12,033 nt of DNA, from assembly GCA_934615645.1 (NCBI GenBank), contig CAKTTR010000056.1:1-12033 (forward strand), read 5' to 3'. Origin of the DNA: an uncultured Oscillospiraceae bacterium (GTDB lineage: Bacteria; Bacillota; Clostridia; Oscillospirales; Oscillospiraceae). The translations under genes and the position numbers were made by a program. This document shows, piece by piece, positions 11,861 to 12,033 of the stretch. Numbering within the stretch: the stretch's first letter is position 1; every line of letters begins with the position of its first letter. The notes below the pieces were generated by a model. The model was not told the origin of the DNA, did no database searches, and was given only the letters and a program-made list of their open reading frames with translations.

Positions 11861-12033
11861 ATGCTGTATGACCGGGATTGCCCGACGGTTTTGCGGGAGT
11901 TTCTCTCTTATCACGAAAATATCAAAGGCCAGTCTCCCAAGACGGTCAGTGAATACTATTTGGACCTGCGGATGTTCCTGCGCTTCTGCAAGCTGGTGAA
12001 GCACGAAATGCCCTATGATACGGACCTGGAGAC
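11861..12033 (+). CDS. Tyrosine recombinase XerC/XerD-like, N-terminal part (3' end outside window)
   Basis: Fifty-seven codons are present before the window ends. The protein begins MLYDRDCPTVLREFLSYHEN and continues with GQSPKTVSEYYLDLRMFLRFCK, the SAM-like core-binding domain of Xer-type recombinases (the usual form is kgxSxxTvxxYxxDLrxFxxf). The catalytic domain is outside the window, so activity cannot be judged and XerC versus XerD versus integrase stays open; the short N-terminal domain and lack of a phage-type arm-binding domain favour Xer. GAGGTG (11850-11855) precedes the ATG by 5 bases. The gene has its own promoter, overlapped by a long inverted repeat, and is separate from the pcrA-yunB-ligA operon. 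Together with the fragment at the window start, the genome has at least two such enzymes. Confidence 0.82.
   Translation, partial: MLYDRDCPTVLREFLSYHENIKGQSPKTVSEYYLDLRMFLRFCKLVKHEMPYDTDLE

Noticed and set aside
11673..11999. A 108-codon plus-strand open frame over the recombinase promoter and 5' end
   Set aside because: It begins inside the inverted repeat, runs across the promoter, lacks a ribosome binding site and is out of frame with the clear Xer-like protein.

Overview
The window is about 60% G+C, densely coded, and carries spore-formation genes (spoIIAA-spoIIAB-sigF and yunB) beside oxygen-sensitive redox functions (a Crp/Fnr regulator and an iron-sulfur protein). It looks like chromosome from a spore-forming, anaerobic, high-GC Clostridia lineage, most like the Oscillospirales (Ruminococcaceae/Oscillospiraceae). 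The organism assignment is inference from protein style and gene content. I see no plasmid, phage or insertion-sequence genes, no CRISPR array, no rRNA and no tRNA.

Layout. (1) 1-217: C-terminal end of a XerD-type tyrosine recombinase, closed by a strong bidirectional terminator. (2) 385-2890, minus strand: oleate hydratase (ohyA) and, upstream of it, a TetR-family regulator, each with its own promoter, separated by a terminator hairpin. (3) 3100-4585: a minus-strand Crp/Fnr-family regulator divergent from a plus-strand two-cluster ferredoxin-like protein. A perfect 16-bp palindrome between them is centred 41.5 bp upstream of the predicted start of the ferredoxin-like transcript, the position used by class II Crp/Fnr activators. 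(4) 4664-6226: the spoIIA operon, whose upstream region has a perfect Spo0A box. Both downstream genes appear to use TTG starts that overlap the preceding gene. (5) 6263-11357: pcrA-yunB-ligA, a housekeeping DNA repair/replication operon with a sporulation gene in its middle. (6) 11358-11860: a 503-base non-coding stretch with a hairpin, a C/A-rich nearly T-free tract, a second hairpin and a clear promoter whose -35 lies in a 15-bp inverted repeat. (7) 11861 to the end: N-terminus of a second XerC/D-type tyrosine recombinase.

How the genes fit together. A xerD-like gene near spoIIA recalls the Bacillus subtilis order xerD-deoB-punA-dacF-spoIIA, but here the interval holds a fatty-acid detoxification module (ohyA/tetR) and a redox-sensing module (crp/ferredoxin). 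spoIIAA, spoIIAB and sigF form the partner-switching circuit that turns on sigma-F in the forespore. pcrA and ligA serve helicase and nick-sealing functions; yunB is needed for spore formation in Bacillus. Most of the window is recognisable core biology. The points worth a second look are regulatory: the spoIIA promoter geometry, the Crp/Fnr operator, the recombinase operator-promoter, and the embedding of yunB.
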